The notes: generated by a model from the letters alone, not told the origin. 64,000 nt of DNA from Chrysoperla carnea (GCF_905475395.1 NC_058339.1:38449172-38513171); one strand, 5' to 3'; shown: positions 24,801-37,816, counted from the first letter of the stretch. A program made the numbers and translations.

Positions 24801-27800
24801 GTATTATCATCAGATCCACTTACAATACGATTACCACAAAACTGCAAACACGTAATCACATGATCATCATGTCCTTTTAATACTTTCGGTGGTCGTATTG
24901 GTTTTACACGCCAATTCATTTCAATTGCATGTTGACGCATAAAGGCGGCTTTCCACGGTGATGCTGAATGTATTGTCGCGGACGTCGATGTAGACGTTGG
25001 AGGTGTATCCGATTTACAATTAATATTACGATGATGATGTTTCTTATTTACATGTGTCGATAATAATGGTTGCTCTAGCTGTGGTAATTCATTGATACCC
25101 GTTTGTCGACATTTTTCACGCCATAATAAATTATCTTCAGCTAGATATCGCCACGAACGACACGTTTGTGCAGCACGTAATAAATCTTTAGGTTCTAAGA
25201 AGCTTAATACATTTAATGCTAATTCACGCGGTAATAATGATATAAAATCACGTTGAAATTGTGGTTCGATTACTTGCATCATATGTCGGACTTGTGTGGG
25301 TTCACAACGGTCAATTAATTCGTCAATTGCTAATAAACGTTCGGCATTTGACCATCGCTGAAATATATCAAAATAACATTCATGAGATTTAGAAAATTAT
25401 GAAGGATGCCGCTACACAAACTTTTTGGGAAAATATCTTCCATAAATTTAAATGTAACTGCGATAAATTGATTGAAAATATACATATTAATTATTTTTAA
25501 TGTCTGTGGATCATCATACTTAATCTGTTTTTTTTTTCCTTTTACCGTTAGTCTCTCGACGGATTTGCAGATACGTTTTAATTTATACAGAAAAATATAT
25601 AAATTAGCTTACCTCGAATTGTGAAAGCCATCCAATCATCTCAGGTGGTGGATTGTCCTTTGTTGGTATCACACATCGATGCTTCTTTTCAGTACTCGAT
25701 AAAGATATTGAATTTGTGGTGGACATTTTTTCCGTAATTGAATCCATGTCATCACCAACGGCAGTCTTATTCTCTGGGAAGAGTTTCTTACAAGGAAATG
25801 CATTTTGTGTTTCTAATTTACGTTTACGCTATTTTTTAAATAAAAAACAACAGTAATTAGTTGCGAATAATTCAGAATTCGAAGATTTATATTAGAAAAT
25901 GGTTAAGGATATAATATATTATAACTCAGGTATAAAGTGGGGTATATAATAAAAGTAACACTATATACAGGAGTATTCTTTTATGTTTCCGATCTGAAGC
26001 AGCAGAAAAACTCAAGAGGTGTTAAATATTACTTTAAAAGGTACCGAACATTAGGCTGGCTTTATAATTTGCATGTAGCACATAAAGATTAAGTATAAAA
26101 TGTTCAATAAATTTTTTTCTTTTTCTACTTAGTTTAATCGTAAACTTCCGTCTTATTTTTTTGGAAAAAATTCAATATTTCATAAGTCAAGTTATTCCTA
26201 TGAAACTCTGCAAATCTACTATCTACGTACTGTAAAAGATCTTTAAAGAATCTTTAAATATTTTTATATCAGAATAGTTTCAAAATATCAGTCGTTTAAA
26301 AAATTTTAAATCTAATTCTCGAAATCAAGTTAAGAAATCGAAACCAAACATTTTTTTTTACTTATTTTTATGTGTACAAATCCACCACTGCATGGCTCGC
26401 TACGTATTTTTGTAACACTCTTTATATTGTTTGAGCTAATATTCAGCCAGAAACAATTTTTCATCAAACAGGAGTAGATTGGAATATTATATTAAGATTC
26501 ACAGACGAAATATGTGTTAATTTAGGATAAATTTTTTTTTTAGTCTAATCTACTAGTCCAAAAAGTTTAGAATTTTAATAAAAATGGATAAATTACTAAA
26601 TATATGAATCAAATGTTAAAATGAGTAAGGATCCCCCCCCCCTTAGCGATGTTTTGTGAAACATATAATTCTCCTTCAAATGCTGAGGTAGATTTCGTAA
26701 ATTAAGTTATTTTTGACTCCTAGAAGACGAGAACACTCCTAAAAGAAAAATTTTTGTGTATTTTTTTAAATGAAAATCGGGTTGATTATAAGGTTTTCAG
26801 TCCTACGTTAATCATTTATCTAATCTATGTATCCTAAATTAACGGCAAAGCGGGTTTAAAAATATTTTAGATGGAAATTTGTATTTAGATATTGGCTAAA
26901 TAATTCAATTCAAAATAAAACTGAATTATGAAAAATTTTCCAAAATGTACTCAGCTATAATTTTAGAGATCATATTTCAATAAAATATATTTTTGAGCTT
27001 GTATTAAATTTTGAGGAAAAAAAATTTAATGTGGCGAATTGAAATGTTGCTTGTCGCCAATACTAAAAACAATTCAACTGACTCTAAAAAGTGGGGACAA
27101 TTGTTTTATAGGCTCTTTAATCCATAATCTTGAAACTTTGGATTACATCAAGAAATTGTATAATCTAGTAAATATTATAAAATGTTATGATGGACTTACC
27201 CAACTTCGGCGATATCCAGAATTACTAGGTATGGCATCCTGTTCATTAGAGGAATCAATAACCATTATCATTTCATCGTCATCCTGCACTCCACCTTCCT
27301 CCTCTTCTTCGGCACCAGACTCCGGACAATCTTCAAAATCACCACTTCCACACCCAACCACAACATCTTCACCACAATCCGCTTCTCCAACCCCACAACA
27401 TGAGACTGAGGGTTCCGGTTCATCATCGTCCTCATCACCATCATCATCATCATCATGAATCATCTCGTACTCTTCTTCCCACACATCACCCACACCAACT
27501 CCCGCATCCCCACCACTACCACTAGGAGTAACACCATCACATCCCACACTATTATTATCACTATTAAATAAATTACTTTTGATAAACACTTGATTACGTT
27601 TTGTAGTTGCGTTATCTAAGTCACGATAAGTGTTATTACGATTATTACTAATTGTTATTAATCGTCGTTCAGGTGTACGATTATCTTGTAAAATACGTTC
27701 ATGTGTCTCATTTAATGTATTATCTAAAATCACATCAATATTATCAGGCGCGTCTATGTCTACCAAATTGTTTACCTCATTTGGTGGTGTTTCATCTATA

Positions 27801-28126
27801 TCATCTTGACACTCATCTTCACAGTCATCGTCTCCTTCTCCTTCTTCCTCATAATCAATAGTCTCTTGAAATTGTTGATTACATGTAGGTTGATTATGAT
27901 GTGATGGTCCAGGTATTGGTTCTAAGTTTCTATCAAACGATTCACAAATGATTGTTTCGGTTGGACTTGGACTAGTACATTCATTTTGATTGGTTTTTGT
28001 ATCGATTATATCGATTAAATTTGTTGATGTTATTACTTTATTGTTCTCACATTCTTCAATTATTACTGGTACACTTCCTAATGATCGTATTACGTTGTTA
28101 TCTGTTGTTGAACATAATTCTTCCAT
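21878..28126 (-). CDS. ago: Archipelago / FBXW7, F-box and WD40 substrate receptor of SCF
   Basis: Substrate receptor of an SCF ubiquitin ligase; the family marks phosphorylated cyclin E, Myc, Notch and others for destruction in the nucleus. Exons on the minus strand: 28126-27200, 25828-25613, 25357-24770, 24161-23980, 23461-23236, 22725-22515 and 22323-21878 (with stop). They join in phase to 931 residues. The N-terminal 309 residues come from one exon and are very acidic (runs of D and E), then a basic RKRK motif, an F-box at about 417-465 ([16 protein letters not shown]), and WD40 repeats from about 543 to 890. The three arginines that bind the phosphodegron in human FBXW7 are all present (STDRTLKVW about R606, STVRCM about R630, [10 protein letters not shown] about R644). 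The C-terminus ends in an Asn-rich and acidic tail. The protein is longer than the main human isoform (707) and shorter than the Drosophila one. Further 5' untranslated exons may lie beyond 28126; TTATTAACAG at about 28140 could be an acceptor. Confidence 0.95.
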
Positions 28127-28272
28127 TCTAAGTCTAATTACAACTGTTAATAATCAAAATAACAAATATTAGCAAAAACTGAAAATGACTTATATAAAAA
28201 CTTAATATTATTAATTTTTACTCGCAGCAGTCTCACATTAAATTTCGATTTTACCCCTATTTCATAGATCAA

Positions 28273-28418
28273 TTTTTGTATTATACAAATACGTATTTCG
28301 ATTGCCATAAGAGGTGCAGACCGTCACCAAAGATTCTATTACAATTTATATTAAGACTAATTCATACTGATGATGACTACATGTAAGTCGAAATACGTTT
28401 TTATATAATACAAAAAAT
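28273..28418. repeat. Small terminal-inverted-repeat element with a hammerhead-like core
   Basis: TTTTTGTATTATACAAATAC (from 28273) followed by GTATTTCGA is mirrored by TCGAAATACG and TATAATACAAAAA ending near 28418. The arms are about 29 bases with a few differences. Inside the right arm edge, 28367-28393 reads CTGATGA, T, GACT, a seven-base loop, AGTC, GAAA, a match to the hammerhead core. The inverted arms would act as a long stem III of a type III fold, but no good stem I was found. Confidence 0.5.
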
Positions 28419-28964
28419 TACCATAAAAAATATAATAATCCGCCTGAGGGAATGTATTTCTTATGAAATCTATTTAAAAATGAGAAATTGTGTTAACACA
28501 CTCAAACCATGTATCCTACACTTTTGTGACACAGAAATAGAGATATTGAGTCAAATGATTTCAGCTTCAACAAAAAAGTATCGCAATAGGTCATGTTTAG
28601 AATGTATTCTATCTTTTTTTTAAATGGGTTGGGTTACCATGGCTTGTCCATTTTTTTGGTTGATACTCGTATAAAATCGATAACTTATTTGGACGGTTTT
28701 ATGTTGAAAGCATACCTCCTCTATCACATTTCCTTTCGATTAGCATCCTGCTACAAGGATACGGTTTTTAATTACAATTTTACCAAAGGTTTTAGAGAGA
28801 TTAAGGATCAAAATGATTATATTTTAAGACTTTAAGACAATCTTAAGTTTGCCTTTTACATGCTCATTATCTTTTTGCATTCAAAATGGCTATTTTTGGT
28901 GAGAATCCAGTAAGTATACAATGTGGCAACCAACTCGTTAGCCATTTAAAATATATGAAGTAAG

Positions 28965-29145
28965 AAGAGTTTTTATGGACGTTCTTATATACAAGAAAAA
29001 GAAAGAGTCTTCAGACAATGTATTGTGTGTGATGCGCGCGTAAGCATATCATTTGATCTGAAGTTGTACACATACGATACAGGGCGCATCAGACACAGCG
29101 CATTCTCTCTTTGTTTTATACATAAGAACGTCCATAAAAACTCTT
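28965..29145. repeat. 181-base fold-back (MITE-like) element
   Basis: AAGAGTTTTTATGGACGTTC at 28965-28984 is the exact reverse complement of the bases ending at 29145. Pairing continues inward through GAAAGAGT/ATTCTCTC-type blocks and again at GTGTGATGCGC against GCGCATCAGACAC. Almost the whole element can fold on itself. No coding capacity. Confidence 0.65.
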
Positions 29146-29715
29146 TGCCAAACTGTATATCATAGAGTTGCGAAGTCGCTGCCAAACGGTTGTTCGCAAT
29201 AGAGTGGGCGCATATAGCTGTCTTCGTCTCTATTATACGTCTACAATTTGTCTCTTTATACCTGTCTCACTGTGGTCAAGAATTCACCTATTGCGTTTCC
29301 TATGTCTCTAAAGCTCTAAGGCATTATCTCTACGATATAAATAGAATTATAGAATAAGACTAGCCATTGGCAGGTAGGTATTTAATAGAGGGATCTATTT
29401 TCACTCCAAATCATATTAATTAAAGAATAATATATTGACGTAAGGCTGATAAAATTTGTTCTTAATATCAATTCTATCATTAAACAGCCTGTACATTATG
29501 TATTATTTCGTTTATAATTTCTTTTAATAACATACGATAGTAAAAAGAATTAAAATATGCAATGTAAGGTTATTTATAACTAATCCAAGATCATGGTGAC
29601 CTTATAATATGCATGTGCTGACCTTGAAGCATGTTTTTTTACGAATTGGAATATAACTAACGAAATTTTACAAAATTGAGCACTTTAATACCAAAAAAAA
29701 CTTTTAACAAAAATA

Positions 29716-29880
29716 AAACCGACTTCAACCTAATTGAAATGGGATCACACGGGAAGCAAGAGCTTTCATATAGAGAATCATCAAAATCGGTTAACCCAGT
29801 CAAAATCTCTGAGGTAACAAACATAAAAAAAATACAGTCGAATTGAGAACCTCTTTCTTTTTGATTTAAAATCGGTTAAA
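29716..29880. repeat. Short copy of the ACCGACTT inverted-end repeat (family A)
   Basis: Starts AAACCGACTTCAA and ends with the inverted form ATCGGTTAAA. Between them it shares GTCAAAATCTCTGAGGTAAC and ACAGTCGAATTGAGAACCTC-like blocks with the long copy at 43785-44746. An internally deleted DNA-transposon copy is the simplest reading. Confidence 0.55.
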
Positions 29881-32800
29881 AAAATCCACTCGATACTTAA
29901 ATTGTGTTCAAAATTGTAAAAAATCATAGCTTTCTTTGTTTTTTAGCATGCCGTCAAATTACATCGTATTTTTCTTTCCAAAGGAAAAAAAAAGTAGGAA
30001 AATGCACATTGTGTAAAGTCTGTCGACAATTTCACGAAATAAAAAAAAACCCACAGTCAGAAGTAATTTGTGAAATACAATATTTTTCAAATTTTGATAA
30101 ATGCATATGTGTCCCATTTTAATCTATCTTTTCTTTAACTTTTTCACGGATGTCCTTAATCGAAACTTGATACCTTGAATGAATGTTGTTCGGTTCGAAT
30201 GCACATGATGGAAATCCTGAAATTTGACCATAATCTTTTCGGTCATTTAAAAATCAACTCAATTTCATAACTAATAAGAGATAGAATTAAATTCAGTGTT
30301 TCCATCATGTGTGCTCTTTTGAACTGAACAAATTTCAATCAGATCATGAGAAAATGTTTGCGGTGATATATTACAATGAGCATCCTGTATAACTTTTATA
30401 AGAATGTTTGTTATTTTTCTTGTAGGCCATGTTTGAAAAAAGTTTTACGAAGAAATTTTTGTATAATTACAATTTCTTGAGCGACTTATCTTGGTGATTA
30501 ATTCTGTTAAAACTTGTAAATAAAAAATATTTTTATAATTAAGAATAATGAACAGAAATACAAAAACTATTTTTCTTTATGCAACTTAACCCAATTAAAG
30601 CAAGCGTATAAACAAAATTTCAATGCCTCAAAATATAAACTAAATCTTAAAGCTCACAATAATTCATCGTAACGTCTCCGAGTACATCTATGTCAGTCAG
30701 ACCTGTAATGAATTTATTTCACAGCTAATTCTTTTTTTTTTTTGTTCCCTAAGGTTATGAAACACAATTTTGCAATCGCCTTTATAAGAGATTTGTTGGT
30801 TAGAAACTACAAACTTGACGAACAGAGTTCTTAATACTTTTTTTTGAATTGGGTGCTTTAAACAGCAAGTTTATGTACGAGTTTATCAATTATCCAAAAC
30901 ATTTCAGTCATTATTTTGCTCATTTACGCTTAAGAAAGTGATTTAGAAGGATTAATAACAAAATTTAATAACTCTACTAAATATATTATATTAAATCACA
31001 TTAAAAATCAATTTTAATGAGTATTTACGACAAATTAATGAAAAGATCAACAAAACATGAACATCAAAAAATAATTTTTTTAATTTTTAAATTTACAAAA
31101 TACGAATGGAAATCGTGAGATAAAAAAAATGCCAGATTTCAAACAATAGAAGGACATATTTTCAAAGTCAAATTGCATTGCTAAAAATTTATACGTACGA
31201 TAACTGACCATAGTCAACATTAATAAACAAACATTATCAAAAGGCGTGGCTTTAATCAATTTTTTTTGCAAAAAAAAAAAAAAATTACGTGTAAAAAAAA
31301 ACTTTTTTTTTTGGAAATCAATTTTTTTTTTTTAATCTCACGAAAACTTTTTCTCGTTTTCTTAGTTACCCAAAAAAGTACAGGTGGTTGAAATTACTTT
31401 TAAAAAATACACACAAAAATAAGTTAAAAATAAAAAGAATAATAATTAATAGAAAATTTAAGATTAGTTTGGAATCGATTAGAAAAGTCATACGACTCAG
31501 ACATGTGCTTTATTTAATACTGAATTGTTCTTGACATCAAGTAAAAAATTAAAATCTTCAATGACCTTGCTTATAAATTATTTATTGATAATTACTATAA
31601 ATAAAAGTAATTTAATCTATTTAAAAAGATTTATAAATTGCTTTTCGAACCATACAATTTACATAAAAGTTAAAATCAATTTTTTTTGTTACCACGTAAA
31701 GGCAATAAACGAATAAATTAATTTTTTTTTTTTTTCAAATAATATTTATTTGAAAAAATGTTTCTTTTAAATTAAAGTGCAAAATTTAACGAAATAATCG
31801 AAATTCTTGAAAATTAAATACGTTCTTTCTTTTTGAAGGCTGTGATTTTGTCATTGAAAATCTTTTCGTTTACAAAATCACAGTTTACATATGTTTTAAC
31901 TATGAGATTCATTAAATATTTATGTGTATTTAATAAAAGTTATTTATTATAGGTGAAAAATTTTAAAAATTACTTACCAATTTCAAGATAATCATACAAA
32001 AGCAGCCATATTTTTAGGGGCTATGTTTGTTACCCATACAATTCATATATGTACTTGTATGTACTTCTTGTATTGTAAAAAATTGTAAAGAATGTTCATA
32101 GATGTTGCATCCAACTTATGTCCTCTAGTTTTCAAGTCTTTGGTTGTTTTCATCGGCATATTAATGGTAGTATTTTTAAGAGGTTGGTAGCAATGGCATA
32201 AGGCGCTAAAATATTTGCTAAAAAATAAATACAAAATATAAAACGAATATTTATTAATATGTACTTAAATATTTTAAACCGAATGGTCTAAAAATGTAAT
32301 AAAAAAAGAACTCATTTTTTAGGTCATATCATTAATTCATTCTCTAATAACTTTATTTAGTTTTGTACGCTTCTCTTATTACTTTGAGCATATCTTTTAA
32401 AATGTACACTTTTGCTACAGCATCGCTATCCTTATTTAATGCTTTTCGACGGACACTCTTTATAATCAGATGATTCTCTTTTTACTCTACACTTCACACA
32501 TAACTCTTTACCCGCGGGCCGCGGGAGCCCAAATTAGATTAGAAATATAATATAATATGTATACAGGTATAGCATATATTTTAAATGTATACGTTACATT
32601 TTTAATGTATGTTTCTGTAATAAAAACGAATGTATTTCAGTGAAAGTGAAATGCACATTTCGTTAACAATGAATTTTCTTCTTTTATCGTGACTTTGTTG
32701 GGCTATTGTGTTCCATTCTGCCTGTTTCTAATATTTAATACAATGATGAACTCGAATTATTAACCAGCCAGTGTGCCTAGTCTAGCCTTTAGTTCATATC

Positions 32801-33358
32801 GAAATCTTATAGAATAGAATGAGGCAAACTAATAATTTAGTTTGCTATGAAATAAACTATATATGCATTTTGTTAAGATTTTTTAAAATAAGCAAAGTTT
32901 AGACCTAAAGAATTCGAAAAAAATAAAAGCGATTCATAACCTTTCGACTTTGAGTTGATTTGGGGTTATTGACGTCACAAACCACTGACATAAAATGTCT
33001 TAAGTATATAGAATGAATAGAACGTACCCCAAAATTTTTTTTTACAGGTTAAAATGTTATCAACAGCTGAGATCGAAGGATTGTGTTTTTCTAGGTTATA
33101 AGATAATTTTAAATTTAAAATAAAATGAGATTTACACGAAATTTATTAGAATCTACATTAAAAATAATTCAGATATAATGAGATTTTGAAAATTTTGGTC
33201 CTAAATACTATGTGAAATAATTGAACTGGAAAACATTAATAACAAAAATTATGTAATATATTTTTCTATATCAACAAATGTGCAATTATTTAAAAAAAAA
33301 ATGTAAAAAAAGATCGATTTGAAACTTAATTCATATTACAAAATTAATATATATAAAA

Positions 33359-36300
33359 ATGGTTGTCCGGAATATTCAAAATATTACAAGTAGTGGTAAA
33401 ATTGTACGAAATATTCAATCACGAGCAAATTTATTTGGAAAAAAGACTCATCGACCTGCATTCTGGAATTTGTTTCAATTACACGATGAACAGTCACAGT
33501 CACAGAAATCATATTCTAGTCTTAGATGCTTTTATACTACTGGTACACAGTACCAAGCTTTGGCTAAATTAAGCCCGCAAGAGGTTAAAACTAAATTCCA
33601 CTTTACAAAGGGTATTTGAGACTTTAAAATTGAGTTACTTTTATAGGTTACCACGATATTACGAGCAAATGAATATACTCATGATTTTACTGAAGTGAAT
33701 TCAGTAAAGTCATACGATTCGAATCAGTTAGCATCGAACAATCCAATTGAAGATACTCGTGCTGAAGCTGCGTGCTTAATGACTGAGGGTAAATTATATT
33801 TGAAAGCTTATTTCACTTGTTACTAATAAAACTAATCAATTAAATTAATTTTCATTTTCTAACCGAACAAAATTCATCTGCTTTTTTAGAAAAATGGTTT
33901 GAAATTGGAAATTTTTTTGGGGGTACGTGATTTATTTAAGTTGCGAAATTATTATTTATTAATTGTTTTTATTATTTTGGGGCTTTGTTATAAAATTTAT
34001 AAATTGCATGTTACTAAGATGTATCCTTTCAAAATCATTTTTGCGTTTTTTTTTTCATTCATCAATTTATGTTTTAAAGTTATACATTTCATGCTCAAGA
34101 TTAAAAAAAAAATTGAGTCAATTTTAAATTGTATATTTGTTTACTTATAATCAGAAACCTCCACTTTTTGCCACGAATTGATAATTAATATTTAATGTTG
34201 TAAGATGTTTCTTACCTTCACTGAACAACACAATCAGACTGATCTGAGTACCGGGCCACTCTGACGTAAAAAGGAATGAAGCAACGTACTCGTTGGCGAG
34301 AGAGGGGTCGCCTTAAATCTTTCACCTGAGCCTGTATTACCCATAGCAAGATGCTGCATAATTTACCGAATCAACTGGAACACAGGGCATTCGACAAGCT
34401 GTGTATAACCACAGCTAGACCATTCGACTGTGCTCGTCAGAAACTTATTAGAGCACAGGTGGTGGGACACTCGACAAGACTCTGTCGATTAGTATGAATT
34501 AGCTAATCGTAATTACTCTTAAAAAGCGTATGTTTCTCGTTGCTAATTTGGTGACGGTTTTCGAAAATATGTTACTCGAAAAATCGAAATTTATTTCGAA
34601 AAAGCCTAGTGTTCTCATTTATTTTCTTTAATAATATTCCATGAGTTTATCGCACAAATAGCGTAAAATTCAAATTTTGCATTAATTTTGGGACACTATT
34701 AAATATCAAAATATAATTTTGTAATGAATTGTAAACACAATTCGGTAATTAATATATTATGCAAATGAAAGAGTTCTAAACAGGCTCCATTTTTTTTTTT
34801 GATTTGGAGTATGCAATGTAGACAAAATAGGTTTTTAAATCGTTTCAAAAAAATTTCAGTTTTGTTCTTTAAAATTATTATATAATAGGTTTATTAATGG
34901 GTGTATTTGATGGTCATGGTGGCGGTTCATGTGCACAAGTTTTAGCAAAACGTTTATTTCATTATATAACAGCTAGTCTATTACCACCACCGTTGTTACA
35001 ACAATATTTACAAGATTTACAAGATGGCAAACATACTGATTTAATTAATTCATTTAATGATAAAGTACAATTGGTTGAAGATATTGCAGGTGTTTATAAA
35101 GACAGTTTTCTGCGTTTTATTCATGATTTGAATAATGTAAGTATCAGTATTATCGCTTACTTTATTTCGTTTGAAACAGGCAATGTAAACCACTACTGTA
35201 AAAAAGCCCCATTAAGATTGCACTTCAATTTATAATGAATATCAGCTGATATTTATACAGATTGTAGGTATTTTTTCCAAGTAGCGTAATAGTCCATTAA
35301 AAAAGTTATATTTGGGGTTGCAAAAATCAGAGTTATCAGGAGGAGAATTGTGTAAAGTTAAATCCATATTTACAGGGTCGCAACTCTTGTTCCGCGGCCG
35401 CCATCAAGCAAAAAAGGTGCGAATGGTTTTTACGCTATATCGGACAAACTATTTGTCGCAAAGATAATTTGTAAGGAAATTTCTTGTTACAAATTAAATT
35501 CTCTGCAAATTTGGTTCTGTAACTTTTAATAGTAAAACCAAAAATAACGAAATTATTAAAGAAAATAAGATAAAAATTTAGGAATAAACTTTTTTTCTAA
35601 TCATTTTACAAAAAAATACTCACAACATTTTGACATGAGTGTTTTATTTGTAAAAAACCTTTAGAGAAAATTAAAAATAAAAGGTAAGAGGTATAGCATT
35701 TTAAATTAGAAAGTTGATTCTCATAAAAAAAACTAACATTTATTATTTAAAACATTTACGAAAATCGTTAGCTTTCGGAGAAAATGCGACTTAAAATATG
35801 TCATTATTGCATTCCACCGAAAGAAAAAACTCTAGCTTAAGAAAAATATTTTAAGCAAAAGTTATCAGTGAATTCAATTTCAAGGCCTTAAGGTCATTCG
35901 TCTTTGTTAATAATTTTTAGATCTTGATCTTTCTTTCGATTAAATGCAATAACATATTTTTCCGAAAGCTAACAATTTTCGAAATAATGTTTAAAAAAAC
36001 ATGTTCGTTTTTTTATAGTTGCAAATTTGTAATTTAAAGTGTTATTCATTCTATCTCTTACATTTTAGGATCTACATTGACTATTAAAGCTATACCCGGA
36101 GAACTAGGTCCAATCTGATGCGAGAACATGGTGGATCCCATCAAACTGTGCAATTTTTTAAGTTATTTTTTGATTATTTATCTATAAAAAAAAAAGATTC
36201 ACCCTATACACTTGGAATTTGTCATATTAAAATTCTTTTTTGAATTAGCAAAAAATTATACTTTTGCAACGGTTATTCGATGCTTTAATTTACGCCTACT

Positions 36301-37816
36301 ACATTTTGTAGCGGTTTATATCGTCAGTGTTATTAAAATCTACCAAAATAAAATTTAAAAATGAACATTTTTTACAATCACAGACACCTGGACAACCAAA
36401 TTTTGAAATGAAAACAGTCTTAGAAAATGCATTTTTACGTTTAGATAATGATCTATCCGATGAAGCATTAAGAATTGATGAAAAAATGACAAATATTGAT
36501 GATAAGACTAAATTAAAAACATTATCCGTTGCAATGTCTGGTGCTGTTGCATGCGTTGCCCACATAGATGGGCCTCATTTACACGTAGCAAATGTTGGTG
36601 ATTGTAGTGCTGTGCTAGGTGTACTCAGTGATACAAACGTATGGATACCAAAAAAATTGACAATCGAGCATAATTACGAAAATACTTCGGAAGTGAAACG
36701 AATTGTTAATGAACATCCGCCTAGTGAAGAGAATACTGTTATACGTATGGAACGTTTATTAGGACAATTAGCACCGTTACGAGCAATGGGTGATTTTCGT
36801 TATAAATGGAGTAAAGAAATTATGGAAACAGTTGTAGCGAAGCATTATGGTGAACGTGCAATACCATTACATTATTTAACACCACCTTATTTGTCGTCGA
36901 AACCGGATGTTTCGTATCATCGATTAACACCAAAAGATAAATTTTTAGTGATTGCTTCGGATGGTTTATGGGATTTGATTTCTCCACTTCAAGTTGTAAG
37001 GTAAAAAGCCCTTTTTTCATTATTATTCCACTTTTAAATGTTTCAAACTTAAAAAGTTTGAAGGTTTCCATAAAAAATAGATGACAAGCGAAATTAACAA
37101 AATATAAAAAAAACTCCGACAAATGTTTCGGGTACGGAATCATAAACTTGCACTTGAAACATAGCAACATAGCTAAAACTTTAATTACTTTTTTCTGTAT
37201 AGTCTTCTCCAAACTGAACTGATTTTGAATATCTTCGCCTATTTTTTAGTTGTTTCGCTTAAGTTGTTTTCCATTAATTTACCTTTCAAACAAAACAGAA
37301 AAAAAATCGCTTCATCCGTATGGGAGCTACGACTCCACAGACAGACAGACATACATAAAATATTGTTTGAAATCGTTTAAGAAGAAGATGTGTATCTGGA
37401 AAGTATAAATTTGGGCGCAACGCCGTAGTCTATAAAGATATTTATACTAAGTTTATCAGAAGCTATTACAGAATTCTTAAATAATTTAATTAATTACTTA
37501 CAGGTTAGTTGGTGAACACATGAGTGGTAAGGTAACATTAAGTCCACTAAAACTACCACGCAAAGATATGACATTCAATGAAATCAACGAAATGTTATTA
37601 CAACGTAAAGAAGGTCTCAAAATGAAACCAATTGATGAGAATGCTGCAACACATTTAATACGTAATGCACTTGGTGGTACTGAATATGGTCTCGATCATG
37701 GTAAACTATCACAATTATTAACATTACCACCAGATGTTGTACGTGTATTTCGTGATGATATCACAATTACTGTTATTTATTTTGATTCTGAATATTTACG
37801 ACACTGTCCTATGTAA
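33359..37816 (+). CDS. Pdp: Pyruvate dehydrogenase phosphatase catalytic subunit, mitochondrial (PP2C family)
   Basis: Removes phosphate from the E1-alpha subunit of pyruvate dehydrogenase in the mitochondrial matrix and so reactivates the complex. Exons: 33359-33583, 33647-33788, 34889-35136, 36384-37000 and 37504-37816, joining in phase to 514 residues (human PDP1 is 537). The N-terminus is basic and lacks acids, fitting a mitochondrial targeting peptide. PP2C motifs are in order: DSNQL and NPIEDTR, GVFDGHGGG (metal-binding Asp about 130), HVANVGDCSAVLG, LRAMGDFRYKW, ASDGLWDLI (Asp about 398), and RDDITI (about 494-499). NAATHLIRNALGGTEYG near the C-terminus is characteristic of PDP. The first intron is only 63 bases and its donor (GTTAAA) is weak, but phase and protein match support it. 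The leader repeats VRNIQ at residues 3 and 16. Confidence 0.93.
34200..34500. repeat. GC-elevated block inside a PDP intron
   Basis: Lies in the intron 33789-34888. It is clearly richer in G+C than the surrounding intron, has no usable frame, and contains three degenerate copies of a CATTCGACAAGCTGTG-like unit (about 34389, 34421 and 34469). It may be a decayed transposable element. I do not recognise the family. Confidence 0.35.
37105..37360 (+). repeat. Interspersed repeat family B, copy 2
   Basis: Lies in the last intron of the PDP gene (37001-37503). It begins AAAAAACTCCGACAAATG, carries CTCCAAACTGAAC, ACCTTTCAAACAAAACA, TCATCCGTATGGGAGCTA and CCACAGACAGACAGACATAC, in the same order as in 11310-11530. 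Confidence 0.6.

Larger units (their letters stand above)
28127..33358. other. Spacer between archipelago and the PDP gene
   Basis: The two genes point away from each other. The space holds two fold-back elements (28273-28418 and 28965-29145), a short copy of the ACCGACTT repeat (29716-29880), and a GC-rich palindrome (32511-32525). Upstream exons of either gene may be hidden here, but I could not identify one. Open frames at 28593-28835, 29904-30122 and 31080-31271 look random. Confidence 0.5.

Noticed and set aside
25653-25856. 67-residue plus frame
   Set aside because: Antisense to archipelago exon 2, which has a clear in-phase reading and NLS-like RKRK.
27039-27458. 139-residue plus-strand frame rich in Ser and Pro
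   Set aside because: It is antisense to the acidic part of archipelago exon 1; the Ser runs are the complement of Asp and Glu codon runs.
27652-27861. 69-residue plus frame
   Set aside because: Antisense shadow of the same archipelago exon.
33899-34150. 83-residue hydrophobic frame
   Set aside because: Lies in a PDP intron, has AT-driven codons (Phe, Ile, Leu, Lys) and no recognisable motif.
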